DNA of 64,000 nucleotides, from the NCBI GenBank assembly GCA_026984795.1, contig JALSRK010000009.1:1-64000 (forward strand), given 5' to 3'. Source of the stretch: Solibacteraceae bacterium. GTDB taxonomy: Bacteria; Acidobacteriota; Terriglobia; Bryobacterales; Bryobacteraceae. The notes under the pieces were generated by a model. The model made no database searches, was not told the DNA's origin, and saw only the letters and a list, made by a program, of their open reading frames with translations. Positions 27,077 to 36,893 of this stretch are shown one piece after another. How positions within the stretch are numbered: the first letter of the stretch is position 1; each line of letters starts with the position of its first letter. The translations under genes and the position numbers were made by a program.

Positions 27077-28300
27077 TCAAACTGTGGATACCGTGGGCCG
27101 CAAGCCCATACTCTCGAGCTCACCCCGCACTTCGTCACGATAGATGGGATTCATCAGAATCACCTCGTCCGGCGGCTCCTCCTTGAGCGCCGCCGGGCCG
27201 ACGATCCGATGCCCCGTCCCCGCCAGGTACGTGCCGTGCTTGTGGGGGTTGATGTCGACAACCAAGGAGACCGCTTTCCCCAGGCCTACCGCCGTGAGAA
27301 ACGCGACCGCCTTCGAACCTCCACCCCAGACCACAATTCGCTTACGCGCCGCCAAGGACGCTTGCAGGCGCCGGCGCCAGCCCTCGATCGCCGCCGCCGC
27401 TCGCCGCTGGAACCCAGGAATCAGGGCCGCGGCCGCTGCTTCGTCATCGGCTTCTGCCACAGAAACCACGGGCTTCACGCCGTTGGTCAGCCGGGCCTCC
27501 CCGATCAGATACTGCCCGCCGAAGTCGCGCTCCAAGTGGAGCACGTCGAATCCCGTCAGCCGGAACAGGCGGGCCAGCGAGGCCAGCGTGAAGTAGGAGC
27601 AGTGCTCGTAATAGATGTCCCAGAAAGCCGTCTCCTCGAGGATTCGCCGGAAGCAGGGCAGTTGAATGAACAGAACCGGGTTGTAGCCCGGCCGGATCGA
27701 CTGGCGGATCACGCGGAACAGCTCCGCCGGCCACGCGATGTGCTCGAGGGTCATCTTGCAGCAGATGAAGTCCGCTTGCACGTCGGCATAACGAGGCGAA
27801 TAGAAGTCTCGTACGAAGCGCACCCGCCGGCTTTCCCGGCTGCGGCTCCGCTCACGGACATAGGCCGGATCGAAACCGACGCCGGTGTTCCGCCCCAGCT
27901 CGCACAGCAGCGTCAGGAACTCGCCTTTCCCGCAGCCGATTTCGATCAGCTTCTTGTGCCGGAGCCCGTGCCGTTTCACCAGGCGCTCGGCCAGCCGGCG
28001 TTGGAAGTCGTTGAACGTTTCCGAGAATCCCTGCGTCTCCTCATAGTCCGCCGAGTACCGCATGGCCGATTCGTCGAAGGCCGCGTTCCATACGAACCCG
28101 CACTCGGTACAGTGCTTCAGCTCCAGGTCGCCGCGCGGGAACCGCACCGCCTCATCGCGGGAGCGGAACAGCAGGACGCTGTGGACCGGTACGCCCTCTT
28201 GACGGTAGAGCGGCGCCGAACCGGGCGATCCACAAACCGGGCAGTCCTTTCTCGCGGGCGTCGTCGAATCGATCGTTTGAACGTGTGTTTCTACTAGCAT
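27077..28300 (-). CDS. Sugar C-methyltransferase-like protein (second of three)
   Basis: This 407-residue protein has the same three-part layout as its neighbours. Its zinc-ribbon cysteines are in CPVCG and CTECG. Its SAM-binding loop is [13 protein letters not shown], followed by [12 protein letters not shown] in place of the usual acidic motif. The C-terminal Rossmann-like part shows [13 protein letters not shown] and [18 protein letters not shown]. The DINP-x-K(H/Q)G-x-(F/Y) block is shared with both neighbouring paralogues, so the three genes clearly arose by duplication. It overlaps the third methyltransferase gene by 7 bp and ends 20 bp before the first. Confidence 0.75.
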   Translation of the reverse strand: MLVETHVQTIDSTTPARKDCPVCGSPGSAPLYRQEGVPVHSVLLFRSRDEAVRFPRGDLELKHCTECGFVWNAAFDESAMRYSADYEETQGFSETFNDFQRRLAERLVKRHGLRHKKLIEIGCGKGEFLTLLCELGRNTGVGFDPAYVRERSRSRESRRVRFVRDFYSPRYADVQADFICCKMTLEHIAWPAELFRVIRQSIRPGYNPVLFIQLPCFRRILEETAFWDIYYEHCSYFTLASLARLFRLTGFDVLHLERDFGGQYLIGEARLTNGVKPVVSVAEADDEAAAAALIPGFQRRAAAAIEGWRRRLQASLAARKRIVVWGGGSKAVAFLTAVGLGKAVSLVVDINPHKHGTYLAGTGHRIVGPAALKEEPPDEVILMNPIYRDEVRGELESMGLRPTVSTV

Positions 28301-29556
28301 CGAACCGTCTCCATCGGCGGGCTGCAGATCACCTTCAGATTGGGCAAAGGAACGATGAAACGCCCGCCGCGCTCGAGATACTCCTGCTGCTGGGCTACGA
28401 TCTCATCGGCGAAGTTCCACGCCAGCAGGAGGACGTAATCGGGCTTGTCCTCGAGCAGCCGCCCCGGCGGGTAGATCGGCAAGTGATTGCCGCCCATGTA
28501 CTGGCCGTGCTTGACCGGGTTGAGATCGACGATGTACTCGAGCAGGTCCCGTCCGATCCCCAGATAACTGAGGAACGTTGTCGCCTTCGCCGCCGCTCCA
28601 TAGCCCGCCACCCGCTGATTTCGCCGTCTCAGGGACTCGAGCAGGCCGCGGATCCCCATCTTCATCTCCTCGATCGCCGCGACGAACTCCCGGTAGTGAT
28701 CCAGGTCGCGCACGACGGGTCGTTCGGCGGCGAGGTGGCCCAGCACTGTCCTGGTGGGACGCTCTTGTTTCTCGATGTAGAGCCGCAGCGAGCCGCCGTG
28801 GATCGAGAGCCGCCGCAGGTCGTTCAAGAACAGCCCGTGCCGCCGGAACAGCGCGTCGAGCGAGGTAACCGAGAAGTAGCACAGGTGCTGGTGGTAGATG
28901 GTGTCGAATTCGTGCTTCCGCAGCAGCTCTTCGACGTAGGGTACTTCGATGACGATCTGGCCGTCCGGTTTCAGCAGCGTCTTCAATCCCCGGACGAAAC
29001 CGTTCAGGTCACGCACGTGCGCCAAGACGTTGTTGGCCACGATGATGTCGGCCGCCCGGCCTTCCGAGCGCAGGCGCTCGGCCAGATCCACCCCGAAGAA
29101 GTCACACAGGGTCGGGATCCCTCTCTCCACCGCTTTCGACGCCGGACCCTGGGCCGGATCGATTCCCAGCACCGGGATTCCCGCGTTGCGGAAGTGCTGC
29201 AGCAGGTAGCCGTCGTTGCTGGCGACCTCCACCACCAGGCTGTCCTCGTCCAGCCCGCGCGCCGCGATCAGTTCCTCGACATTCTTTCGGGAATGCTCCA
29301 CCAGGGCCGGCGAGACTGAGGAGTAATACGGGTAGTCGCGATGGAACAACACCTCCGGATCCACCGTCTCCAGGATCTGCACCAGGCCGCACTCACGGCA
29401 AAGCGCCAGGTTCAACGGGGCGGTGATCTCGGGCTCGGACAGTTTCTCGGGCGGCACCAGCCGGTCCGCCAGCGGCGTGACACCCAAGTCCAGGATCTGG
29501 TTCAGGCCACCCCGCCCGCAGGAGCGGCACTCCCTCTCAATTCGCAATACGGACAC
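28294..29556 (-). CDS. NDP-sugar C-methyltransferase (TylCIII/NovU type, third of three)
   Basis: This 420-residue protein is the most typical member of the trio. It has a zinc-binding N-terminus (CRSCG and CRECG, with [12 protein letters not shown] between) and the atypical SAM loop [12 protein letters not shown] seen in TylCIII-type enzymes. The conserved [21 protein letters not shown] is present (quoted in part: [12 protein letters not shown]), where a histidine pair is thought to take part in deprotonation. The C-terminal half has [15 protein letters not shown]. These enzymes add a methyl group to a carbon next to a keto group in NDP-4-keto-deoxysugars. It overlaps the epimerase gene by 20 bp. 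Confidence 0.85.
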   Translation of the reverse strand: MSVLRIERECRSCGRGGLNQILDLGVTPLADRLVPPEKLSEPEITAPLNLALCRECGLVQILETVDPEVLFHRDYPYYSSVSPALVEHSRKNVEELIAARGLDEDSLVVEVASNDGYLLQHFRNAGIPVLGIDPAQGPASKAVERGIPTLCDFFGVDLAERLRSEGRAADIIVANNVLAHVRDLNGFVRGLKTLLKPDGQIVIEVPYVEELLRKHEFDTIYHQHLCYFSVTSLDALFRRHGLFLNDLRRLSIHGGSLRLYIEKQERPTRTVLGHLAAERPVVRDLDHYREFVAAIEEMKMGIRGLLESLRRRNQRVAGYGAAAKATTFLSYLGIGRDLLEYIVDLNPVKHGQYMGGNHLPIYPPGRLLEDKPDYVLLLAWNFADEIVAQQQEYLERGGRFIVPLPNLKVICSPPMETVRC

Positions 29557-30595
29557 GATCCCCTCCGTTCACTCCATTCGTCCAACGCAGCGAGGCGTCC
29601 AGCGTTCCGGATGCCAACAGCTTCTTGATGTGGGCCACCCGCTTGAACCGGGTCCCCTCGAACTCTTCCGGTGACACCTGGGTCCGCCGGAATGCCCCCA
29701 GCAGCTCCCGCACTCCGGCCTCGGCCGTCCAGCGGGCGCTGTAGCCGAGCTGCCGCTCGAGCTTGTCGCAGCTCACCCGATAGCACCGCTTGTCCGGGCC
29801 CGCCCCGGGCGCATAGTCCACGTGGGCTCCCGGAGTCAGGCGCACCACGATGTCGGCGAGTTCGTGGATCTGGTAGTTCTCGGCGCTCGAGCCGACGTTG
29901 AAGGCTTCGTTGTGCACGAGCTCCCGCGGCGCCTCGAGAGCCGCCAGGAACGCCCGGGAGATGTCTTCGATGTGGACGATGGGACGCCAAGGCGTGCCGT
30001 CGCTCTTCAAGTACACGCGCCCGGTCGTGTAAGCCCACGCCGTCAGGTTGTTCAAGACGAGGTCGAATCGCAGCCGCGGCGACACTCCGTAGGCGGTGGA
30101 GCTCCGCAGGTACACGGGGCTGAAATCTTCGTCGGCCAGCTCGGCCAGGTCCCGCTCGGCCCAGACTTTCGATTCTCCGTAAGGCGTCACCGGGCGAAAC
30201 TCGGCGGACTCGTCGATGAGGCCGTCTCCCGACGCACCGTACGTGCTGCATGAGGACGACATCAGAAACCTCTTGACGCCCGCCTCTTTCGCCAGCCGGC
30301 CCAAACGGACCGAAGCGCGGTGATTGATCTCGTAAGTCAACTGCGGATTGAGATCCCCCAGGGGGTCGTTGGAAAGAGCGGCCAGGTGAATGACGGCGTC
30401 GAAACCGGCCAGGTCGGCGGCCTCCACGTCGCGTATGTCTTTCACGATCTCGGGAACGCCGCCCTTGTCGGTTCCGAAAGTGCACGTGTCGTACAGATGG
30501 GTGTCGAGGCCCGTCACCTCATGGCCGGCCCGGACCAGGATCGGCGTCATCACGGAGCCGATGTAGCCGGCGTGTCCAGTAACTAGAACGCGCAT
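29537..30595 (-). CDS. NAD-dependent nucleotide-sugar epimerase/dehydratase
   Basis: This 352-residue extended short-chain dehydrogenase has the N-terminal NAD-binding [14 protein letters not shown] and the catalytic Y-x3-K in YGESK, with the S/T element SSSCSTYG before it. It acts on a nucleotide sugar in the cytoplasm, as epimerase, 4,6-dehydratase or reductase; the sequence does not decide which. Between a CDP-glucose-forming enzyme and three C-methyltransferases, it probably shapes a branched deoxysugar. ATG 30595 has GGAG eight bases upstream and lies only 4 bp after the rfbF stop; the longer open frame upstream is not supported. Confidence 0.88.
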   Translation of the reverse strand: MRVLVTGHAGYIGSVMTPILVRAGHEVTGLDTHLYDTCTFGTDKGGVPEIVKDIRDVEAADLAGFDAVIHLAALSNDPLGDLNPQLTYEINHRASVRLGRLAKEAGVKRFLMSSSCSTYGASGDGLIDESAEFRPVTPYGESKVWAERDLAELADEDFSPVYLRSSTAYGVSPRLRFDLVLNNLTAWAYTTGRVYLKSDGTPWRPIVHIEDISRAFLAALEAPRELVHNEAFNVGSSAENYQIHELADIVVRLTPGAHVDYAPGAGPDKRCYRVSCDKLERQLGYSARWTAEAGVRELLGAFRRTQVSPEEFEGTRFKRVAHIKKLLASGTLDASLRWTNGVNGGDRVRIAN

Positions 30596-30599
30596 CGTG

Positions 30600-31373
30600 T
30601 TACTCCGCCCATACCTTCCACGGCGCTTGGCCGCTTTCCCATAGCCTCTCGAGCAGCCGCTTGTCCCGTAGCGTATCCATGCACTGCCAGAACGACGTAT
30701 GCCGGTAGGCCACCAGTTGTCCGTCCCGCGCCAGCCCCTCCAGGGGCTCCCGCTCCCACTGGGTGCTGTCACCCTCGATGTAGTCGATCACCCCCGGCTC
30801 GAGCACGAAGAATGCTCCGTTGATCCAGCCTTCGGCCGCCTGGGGCTTTTCAGAAAACTCCACCACCCGGTCGTCGCTGAGCTGTAGATGTCCGAAACGA
30901 GCCGGCGGGCGCACCGCGGTGAGCGTCGCCAGTTTCCCGTGCCGCCGGTGGAACGCCAGCAAGTCCTGCAGATTCACATCGGAAACGCCGTCGCCCCAGG
31001 TGAGCATGAAGGTTTCGTTTCCCAGTATCGGGGCCAGCCTCTTGATGCGGCCGCCCGTGTTGGTATACAGGCCCGTATCCACCAGACTCACGTTCCAGTC
31101 CGGCGACGAGCCGCCGTTCCGCCTTACTTGTCCGGTGCGCAGGTTCACCACCAGGTCGCTGTGCAGACTGCAGAAGTCAGTGAAGTATTTCTTGATGTAC
31201 TCGCCGTGGTATCCCAGGGCGATCACGAAGTCTTTGAACCCGTAATGGGCATAGTGGCGCATGATGTGCCAGAGAATCGGCCGGTTCCCTATCTCGACCA
31301 TTGGTTTGGGCTTGGAGTCGGTTTCCTCGGCGAGCCGAGTGCCCAAGCCTCCAGCCAGAATTGCAACTTTCAT
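30600..31373 (-). CDS. rfbF: Glucose-1-phosphate cytidylyltransferase
   Basis: This enzyme makes CDP-glucose from glucose-1-phosphate and CTP, the entry to CDP-deoxysugars. The 257-residue length is normal. [18 protein letters not shown] is the nucleotide-binding start, [16 protein letters not shown] the sugar-phosphate contact block, and TWGDGVSDV and WINGAFFV are RfbF-typical. No CDP-glucose 4,6-dehydratase (rfbG) or E1 dehydrase (rfbH) was recognised in the operon; the next gene's dehydratase-like protein may fill the first role, or the genes are elsewhere. There is a 90-bp gap before it, one of the longer gaps in the operon. Confidence 0.92.
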   Translation of the reverse strand: MKVAILAGGLGTRLAEETDSKPKPMVEIGNRPILWHIMRHYAHYGFKDFVIALGYHGEYIKKYFTDFCSLHSDLVVNLRTGQVRRNGGSSPDWNVSLVDTGLYTNTGGRIKRLAPILGNETFMLTWGDGVSDVNLQDLLAFHRRHGKLATLTAVRPPARFGHLQLSDDRVVEFSEKPQAAEGWINGAFFVLEPGVIDYIEGDSTQWEREPLEGLARDGQLVAYRHTSFWQCMDTLRDKRLLERLWESGQAPWKVWAE

Positions 31374-31463
31374 TTCTCCTCCTCACCTCCGTGGTCCGAA
31401 GGCAAACGCTTTAGAATCTCTTTCCCAGCCGGATGCGGCAACGCTGTGGCGTTCCCGCCCCGG

Positions 31464-32975
31464 TCAAAACCCCTGTCTCGCCTCCGCCCCACGCACTGCC
31501 GGCTCCGGCTCCCGGATCCTCCCGGCAGCCGCCCCCGCCGCACCCCCTCTCTGCTCGGCGTTGCCGGCCGCCCACGCCACCGCGCAGAGGGCCGCCAACG
31601 GCAGTGTGTAGCCGGGCTCTTCCAGCCAGCTGTAGACGACACCAAGCACCGCTCCACTCAGCAGCGCTCCGTTGATCACGCCGCGAAACTGCCCGGGCAA
31701 GCGGGACGCCGCCGACCAGATCTCGAACCCGATCCACACGTAGATCGCCAGGCCGAGCAGCCCCAAATCGCCGAACACGCCCAGCCAACTCGAGATCCCC
31801 GTCCACGCCGACGACGACCACATGAAATTGCTCCGGTAGGAGTCCAACAGCGCTCGAGTCGTCGGGGCGGTGCGCAGCCCCAGCGCCGAAACCGGCGAAT
31901 CCCGCTTCACCATGCCCCCCGCCGTCAACAACGAGACGCGGCTGATGGAATTGCCCGGACCCAGCCCCAACAGAATCCGTACGGGCGACGATTCCATGCG
32001 GTCCAGTACCAGGCGCGCCGAGCTCACCTTGTTCTCGATCCCGCCGCGAAACAGTTTCGCGTTCAGAAGCGACTGAAGCGGCGAATAGACATACGCTGCG
32101 GAAACCACCAGAACTGCGATCAGCGCACTCGCCGCCACCGCCGGAGCAATCCGCCGGCCCGACGCCCTGGCAACTACCAGGGCGAACGCCGGCAGGAACG
32201 CCACGATCACCTGCTTCGCATCGGCGAGCACGGGCACCGCGAACAGCGCCAACGTAAACGCTACCCAGCGCCCCCGCTGGAGCGTACCCGGCTCTACGGC
32301 CCGTGCCAGAACAATCAACAGACCCAGACACGCCACCGCCCCGGCTACGTGCGCTCCCGCCGCCAGGCCGGCAAACGTGCCCGCCACCGCGTCCCCCCAC
32401 CCCAGGCGTACCGATTGCCACAGGGCCAACGGGATCTGCAGCACGCTCAAGCCCAGCAGTACGGCGAGAAACGCCCGCGCCCGCTCCCAGCGCATCGGAG
32501 ACCGCACCAGGGCGTAGAACAGCAGAAACGGCTCTATGAACACCAGCCACGTAAGTATCGGGCGGAGAAACTCACCCCCGTTCCATGCCCACGAAGCGTA
32601 GGCCACGCCGAGCAGACCCAGAATACCCGCTCCGACCCGCCGCCCCAAAGCAGTCGAGTCGTTCGACTCGAGCGTCGCCACCGCCGCTGCCGCCAGCGCC
32701 AGAGGAAAGTGCGCGAAGTTCAGCGCCGCGGGCGCCACGCCCCAGCTCACCAGGACTCGCGACAGGACGGCCGCCCCCAGCGCTCCACCGGCCCACAAGT
32801 ACGCCGGCTGGTTGATCAAGACGATCCCCGCCGAAGCCCCGATGCACAGCCACGCCCACTCCGGCCTCGCCGCTACCACGAACCCCGATGCGGCCGCCAA
32901 AGCCACCAGAACGGCCCACATCAGCAGGCGACGCCCCGGAAGCGATTTGGACCGGGCTGGAAACGCATACTCCAT
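31464..32975 (-). CDS. O-antigen ligase / polymerase-like membrane protein
   Basis: This 503-residue protein has about eleven to twelve hydrophobic segments and one large periplasmic-type loop between roughly residues 300 and 395. That is the layout of Wzy polymerases and WaaL ligases, which work on undecaprenyl-linked glycans at the outer face of the inner membrane. Arginines in the large loop (for example RLVLDRMESSPVRILLG, about 312-328) fit the family's substrate-binding positions. ATG 32975 overlaps the previous stop in a TGATG. Polymerase is more likely than ligase because the operon otherwise has a flippase and a Wzc-like protein but no other Wzy. Confidence 0.78.
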   Translation of the reverse strand: MEYAFPARSKSLPGRRLLMWAVLVALAAASGFVVAARPEWAWLCIGASAGIVLINQPAYLWAGGALGAAVLSRVLVSWGVAPAALNFAHFPLALAAAAVATLESNDSTALGRRVGAGILGLLGVAYASWAWNGGEFLRPILTWLVFIEPFLLFYALVRSPMRWERARAFLAVLLGLSVLQIPLALWQSVRLGWGDAVAGTFAGLAAGAHVAGAVACLGLLIVLARAVEPGTLQRGRWVAFTLALFAVPVLADAKQVIVAFLPAFALVVARASGRRIAPAVAASALIAVLVVSAAYVYSPLQSLLNAKLFRGGIENKVSSARLVLDRMESSPVRILLGLGPGNSISRVSLLTAGGMVKRDSPVSALGLRTAPTTRALLDSYRSNFMWSSSAWTGISSWLGVFGDLGLLGLAIYVWIGFEIWSAASRLPGQFRGVINGALLSGAVLGVVYSWLEEPGYTLPLAALCAVAWAAGNAEQRGGAAGAAAGRIREPEPAVRGAEARQGF

Positions 32976-34327
32976 CAGTCGGCCCCTTTCGCCAGCCATC
33001 CGTCGATCGCGCCCCCGTGGCCGGCTTCCCCGGCCAGCGGCCCCGCCTCGACACTCGCCGGCGCTCCCACTTCAATGCTGCCGGCGCCCGGAACGCGCCT
33101 CACCAGCTCCCGGTAAAGTCTCCGCAAGATCAGCCCCTTGCGCACCCACCGGAATTCCTCGTCGGCGCGGCGGCGGCCGGCCTCACCCATGCGGCGGCGA
33201 AGCGCCGGGGCGGCGGCAAGATAGCCGAATGCCTGGCTCAGTTCCAGGACCACCTGCCCGGGTGTTATCGGCACGATCTTGATCCCCGTTTCCCCGTCCA
33301 CTTGAAGCCCGGGCCCGCCCCAGTCCAAGCACACGACAGGCCGGCCGGCGGCCATCGCTTCCAGGCACACCCAGCCGCCGGAATCATGCAAACTGGGATG
33401 CACCAGCGCGTCACACCGCCCTAGCAATCTCAGCGCTTCGTCCCTCGGCTGCCCGCCGAAAAACTTCACGCGGTCACCGACGCCCAACTCGGTCGCCAGA
33501 CGCTGCAAGGGCCCAAGTTCGGGACCGTCGCCGACAATCCAATACTCGCTCCGGCTGTCACCGCGGGCGAACTCGGCAAATGCCCGCACGCCGAGTTCGA
33601 AACCTTTCCAGTTGACCAGGCGCCCGAGACTGATCAGTCGCAGCCATTTCCCGTCGGGAGGCGGCATCGCCGCGAGCGAGCGTACATCCTCGTCACTCAG
33701 CCCCGCCTCGCTCTGGACTCGGACATCCCGGCATCCCAAACCCCGCAGACGGTGCGCCGTCTGTTCCGTCGTGGCCAGCGCCACCCCGCTCCGCCTCGCC
33801 GCCGACCGCACGAACGGATCCATCTCGCCCCGCTGCCGCAACGCCATCCGCAACCATTCGTAAGCCCGCGCCCGGGGGCCCAACCAGGACCAGAAGCCTG
33901 GCGGCAGCGACTCTCCTCCCCCGACCGGTCCCCAGAGGAACGGCGCCGGCAACGCCGCCAGGAAACTTGGCATCCAGTAGTTGACGAATGTTACGTGGTG
34001 CACCAGGTGGAAGCCGATCCGCTCATGCCACTGCCGGGCGACCCGCAGAGCGCCGGCTTGCCACAGGTAATAATAAGTCCGGATGCCGCGCTGGCCCCGT
34101 TTCCAGAAACGTGCCCATCCCGGCAAGTCGTAATAGATGAAGTGAAGGTTCGGATCTGCTTCCCCTGCAGCTTCGATCGCCGGGCGATTGTTCCCCCGCG
34201 TCAGCACCCAAACTTCGTTTTCCCGCGCCGCCTCCCGCGCCACGTTCCAGCCCACACCCGGCTCCGAGCCCCGATTCGGTTCACAAGCGTAGGCCGACAG
34301 TAGAATTCGCAGCTTCAACGGCTTCAC
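32975..34327 (-). CDS. Family 4 glycosyltransferase
   Basis: This 450-residue GT-B protein has the N-terminal AYACEPNRGSEPGVGWN, a motif of GT4 enzymes from exopolysaccharide clusters. C-terminal RLISLGRLVNWKGFELGV and DSGGWVCLEAMAAGRPVVCL form the nucleotide-sugar site. The last ~45 residues are Ala/Gly-rich and unconserved. It starts in an ATGA overlap with the flippase gene and ends in a TGATG with the polymerase gene. Confidence 0.9.
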   Translation of the reverse strand: MKPLKLRILLSAYACEPNRGSEPGVGWNVAREAARENEVWVLTRGNNRPAIEAAGEADPNLHFIYYDLPGWARFWKRGQRGIRTYYYLWQAGALRVARQWHERIGFHLVHHVTFVNYWMPSFLAALPAPFLWGPVGGGESLPPGFWSWLGPRARAYEWLRMALRQRGEMDPFVRSAARRSGVALATTEQTAHRLRGLGCRDVRVQSEAGLSDEDVRSLAAMPPPDGKWLRLISLGRLVNWKGFELGVRAFAEFARGDSRSEYWIVGDGPELGPLQRLATELGVGDRVKFFGGQPRDEALRLLGRCDALVHPSLHDSGGWVCLEAMAAGRPVVCLDWGGPGLQVDGETGIKIVPITPGQVVLELSQAFGYLAAAPALRRRMGEAGRRRADEEFRWVRKGLILRRLYRELVRRVPGAGSIEVGAPASVEAGPLAGEAGHGGAIDGWLAKGAD

Positions 34328-35664
34328 CTCACCGGCCCCTGGGACGGCGTCGCGCCCTTCGCGGTCTTTCGCCCGAATAAATAGGCCGTGACTCCCATGG
34401 CGGAAACGTAATACAAGCAGGCTGTCGCAACGATCCCCGGGAAACCGAGCAGGGCGGTGGCGGGAACGCCGAAACCGACGCAGACGGCGGTCGTCGCCGT
34501 ATGCCGTACGGTGATCGCCTGCGGCGCCCGAATCGCGCGCAGACCCGCTTCAAACATCCCGGAGACGAGCAACGCCACGATCGCGAGCATCAGCGGCGGC
34601 AGATAGTCAGCGTATTCACTGTACGCGCCTCCGTAGAGGAGCCGGAAGATCTCGTGCCGGAAAACCGTGGCGGCCATCCAACCCAGGAGGCCCAGGGCCG
34701 CAAACAGGAGCCCGATTCTCCAAACCGCCTTCCTCGTCGCCCGGGCGCCTCCGCTGGCAAAGGTCTCGGAAAGCCGTGGCACCGCGAGGCGGTTGATTGC
34801 GTTGACGAACTGCTGCGCCGGCAGCGTCAAGTTCATCAGCGCCCGAAGCGCCCCGGTCTCTGTCATTCCCAACAGGGCCCCGCTGGCGCCGTAAATCGCA
34901 ATCCGGTTGACGGAACCGATCCCGGTGGACGTCAGCTCCCACTTCCCGAACCGCCAATGCCGGCCCCACTGTTCACCGAACCGGGATACCCCCGCGTAGG
35001 TGAACCGCGGCCGCAACCGGCTGAACAACAGGCCCGCCGTCACCAGGGAGCAGACCCCAAGAAGGACCAGGACCGAGAAGATCGAAACGTTTCCGGAAAC
35101 CCGCAAGGCCCACAAGCCGGCCAGCGTGATCACGACGTAAAGGGCGTCACAAGCGCTCGCCGCCTTCGGCCCGCTGGTGATATAACTCGCGTTCCGGCCG
35201 AGCCAGAACAACATCACGCCCAGTATCGCCAGCCCCGCCCCGGCCAAGGCGTATGGTGTTTCTCCTTTTTCAAACCATGACCAGGCGAAGCCCAACGCTC
35301 CAAACAGGAGTGCTACCAATCCGCCGATGGCGATCGAGCCGAGGATGAGATTCCCGAAATACTCACGTTGATCCGCCTTATAGATCGTGCCGCCGAAAAC
35401 CCTCATCGGTTGGATCACCAGCGCTTGCTGCACTGAAGCCAGTACGTACACAAACGACAGCATCAGCGCGTACAACCCGTACTGGGCCGGCACCAGCCAC
35501 CGGGCTAGCAAGACACTAGTGATGAAGTTCGTGCCGGAGACCATCGCCTGGTCGGCGAGAGCCAGCCCTCCATCCAGCACATGACGCCGGTAGCGCCAGG
35601 GCAGGCGCCGCGTCAACCATTCGCGGGCCACCGCCGGAGCCGAGATTGGTTCCGCCACGCTCAT
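34324..35664 (-). CDS. Polysaccharide flippase (Wzx/MATE-like, oligosaccharidyl-lipid flippase)
   Basis: This 446-residue protein has about twelve to fourteen transmembrane segments and the polysaccharide-synthesis flippase layout. The first helices contain GLALADQAMVSGTNFITSVL and LARWLVPAQYGLYAL, typical of the family. It would move undecaprenyl-PP-linked repeat units across the inner membrane for polymerisation. ATG 35664 overlaps the stop of the preceding gene (ATGA, 35661-35664); the frame is open to 36051 but that stretch is a shadow of the APH-fold gene. Confidence 0.85.
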   Translation of the reverse strand: MSVAEPISAPAVAREWLTRRLPWRYRRHVLDGGLALADQAMVSGTNFITSVLLARWLVPAQYGLYALMLSFVYVLASVQQALVIQPMRVFGGTIYKADQREYFGNLILGSIAIGGLVALLFGALGFAWSWFEKGETPYALAGAGLAILGVMLFWLGRNASYITSGPKAASACDALYVVITLAGLWALRVSGNVSIFSVLVLLGVCSLVTAGLLFSRLRPRFTYAGVSRFGEQWGRHWRFGKWELTSTGIGSVNRIAIYGASGALLGMTETGALRALMNLTLPAQQFVNAINRLAVPRLSETFASGGARATRKAVWRIGLLFAALGLLGWMAATVFRHEIFRLLYGGAYSEYADYLPPLMLAIVALLVSGMFEAGLRAIRAPQAITVRHTATTAVCVGFGVPATALLGFPGIVATACLYYVSAMGVTAYLFGRKTAKGATPSQGPVR

Positions 35665-36893
35665 TGAGCCGATCCCCGGCGAACCCGCACGGTCCGGGTG
35701 GAAAAGCGCCCGGCCCCGAGTTTCCCGCCTCCAACCGAGAGTTCCAATGCCTGTCTCCGGTACCGCATCGACGAGTCGCCCCACGGGAGGCCCTCCTCGG
35801 CAAGGCGGCTCGCGGAGTCCACCAGATACAGCAGAGACAGTCCTGTTGCCCGAGCGTCTCCGCAAGTCTTTTCCAGAACTTTCTCGGGCCGCCATCGCGG
35901 GTGTACCAGACTGTCCCACTGGACGAGGAAGTGCAGGCGGTCCCACCCGGACGGCGCCGCCCACTGCGCCAACTCCCAGTCGAAGACCGTGAGCCGTCCG
36001 CCGGCGCGCCGCGTATTCCACGGCGCAAAATCGCCGTGGGCCGGCCCGCAAGGCACCGGCTCACCGCCCAGCAAACGCCGGGCGCGATCGATCGCCGCCG
36101 AGACGGCAATCCGCCAACTCGCGGGCGCCAGACAGCAAACTCGTGTCCACCTGGCCTCGACTTCATCCGCAACGTCCTCCGGACTCCGGCTCGAAGGCGC
36201 CACCCGCTGCAGCCGCGCCAGAAAATCGGCGTGTTCCCGGGCGAACTTCTCCGGCCCTCGCTCCTCCCCCACTGGGGCCTGGAACAGCACGTACCGGCCG
36301 TTCCAGGAACCGGTCGCCAGCACCGCCGGGACGGCGTCGCGCAAAGCCGGGATCGCCGCCAGCCGCTGCAACACCCCGGCTTCGTGCCGCACCCGCCGCT
36401 CCGCCGCCGCCGTCAAACCCGCTTTGAAAAAACCCAACGTCTGCCCTTCCGCATCCAGCGCCTGGACCGTGACTTTCGCCACCCGGTTGTCCGCTCCCAG
36501 CGACACGGAAAACAGCGCCGCCTCCCGCCCCGTCGAACTTCTGACCAGCCGGCGCAACGGCTCCCACTGCTGCTCCGGAATGCCGACCCGGTCGCGCGCC
36601 CGCCCGCGCCAACCGTAACGCATGGCCCGCGTCAACGCGAACTTGAACATCCGGGCGCGCCAGCGCCAAGGCTCGTAAACGCCTAGAGCGGCCGAGCCGT
36701 TCGCGAAGCCCCGGAGCGGGGCCAGCCATCGCACCCGGGAAAGCGACGGCAAGGCCGTGAACCACTCCATGGCTTCGCCATTCCGCCGCGGCCCTACGGC
36801 CGGTTCGACACCGCTCCCGAATACGGTCGTGATCCGCCCCAGACCCATTCGCCGGCTCGTGTCCGCCGAACCCGGCGCGAAAACTTCACCCAT
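35661..36893 (-). CDS. Aminoglycoside-phosphotransferase-fold (APH/choline-kinase-like) protein in the polysaccharide operon
   Basis: This protein of about 410 residues has a clear APH/ChoK kinase core. HGDFAPWNTR (about residues 292-301) holds the catalytic aspartate and the metal-binding asparagine, and VFDWE follows with the DFG-like aspartate. An upstream FKAGLT segment may hold the ATP-binding lysine. The first ~100 residues are not recognised. Its substrate is unlikely to be an antibiotic here; inside a glycan operon it more plausibly phosphorylates a sugar, alditol or amino alcohol to make a decorating group. It overlaps the kinase-fusion gene by 8 bp. ATG 36893 is preferred over a GTG at 36908. 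Confidence 0.7.
   Translation of the reverse strand: MGEVFAPGSADTSRRMGLGRITTVFGSGVEPAVGPRRNGEAMEWFTALPSLSRVRWLAPLRGFANGSAALGVYEPWRWRARMFKFALTRAMRYGWRGRARDRVGIPEQQWEPLRRLVRSSTGREAALFSVSLGADNRVAKVTVQALDAEGQTLGFFKAGLTAAAERRVRHEAGVLQRLAAIPALRDAVPAVLATGSWNGRYVLFQAPVGEERGPEKFAREHADFLARLQRVAPSSRSPEDVADEVEARWTRVCCLAPASWRIAVSAAIDRARRLLGGEPVPCGPAHGDFAPWNTRRAGGRLTVFDWELAQWAAPSGWDRLHFLVQWDSLVHPRWRPEKVLEKTCGDARATGLSLLYLVDSASRLAEEGLPWGDSSMRYRRQALELSVGGGKLGAGRFSTRTVRVRRGSAQ

Noticed and set aside
35661-36893. Aminoglycoside resistance gene
   Set aside because: The kinase fold is shared with choline and sugar kinases; location in a glycan operon and an unrelated N-terminal part argue against antibiotic resistance.
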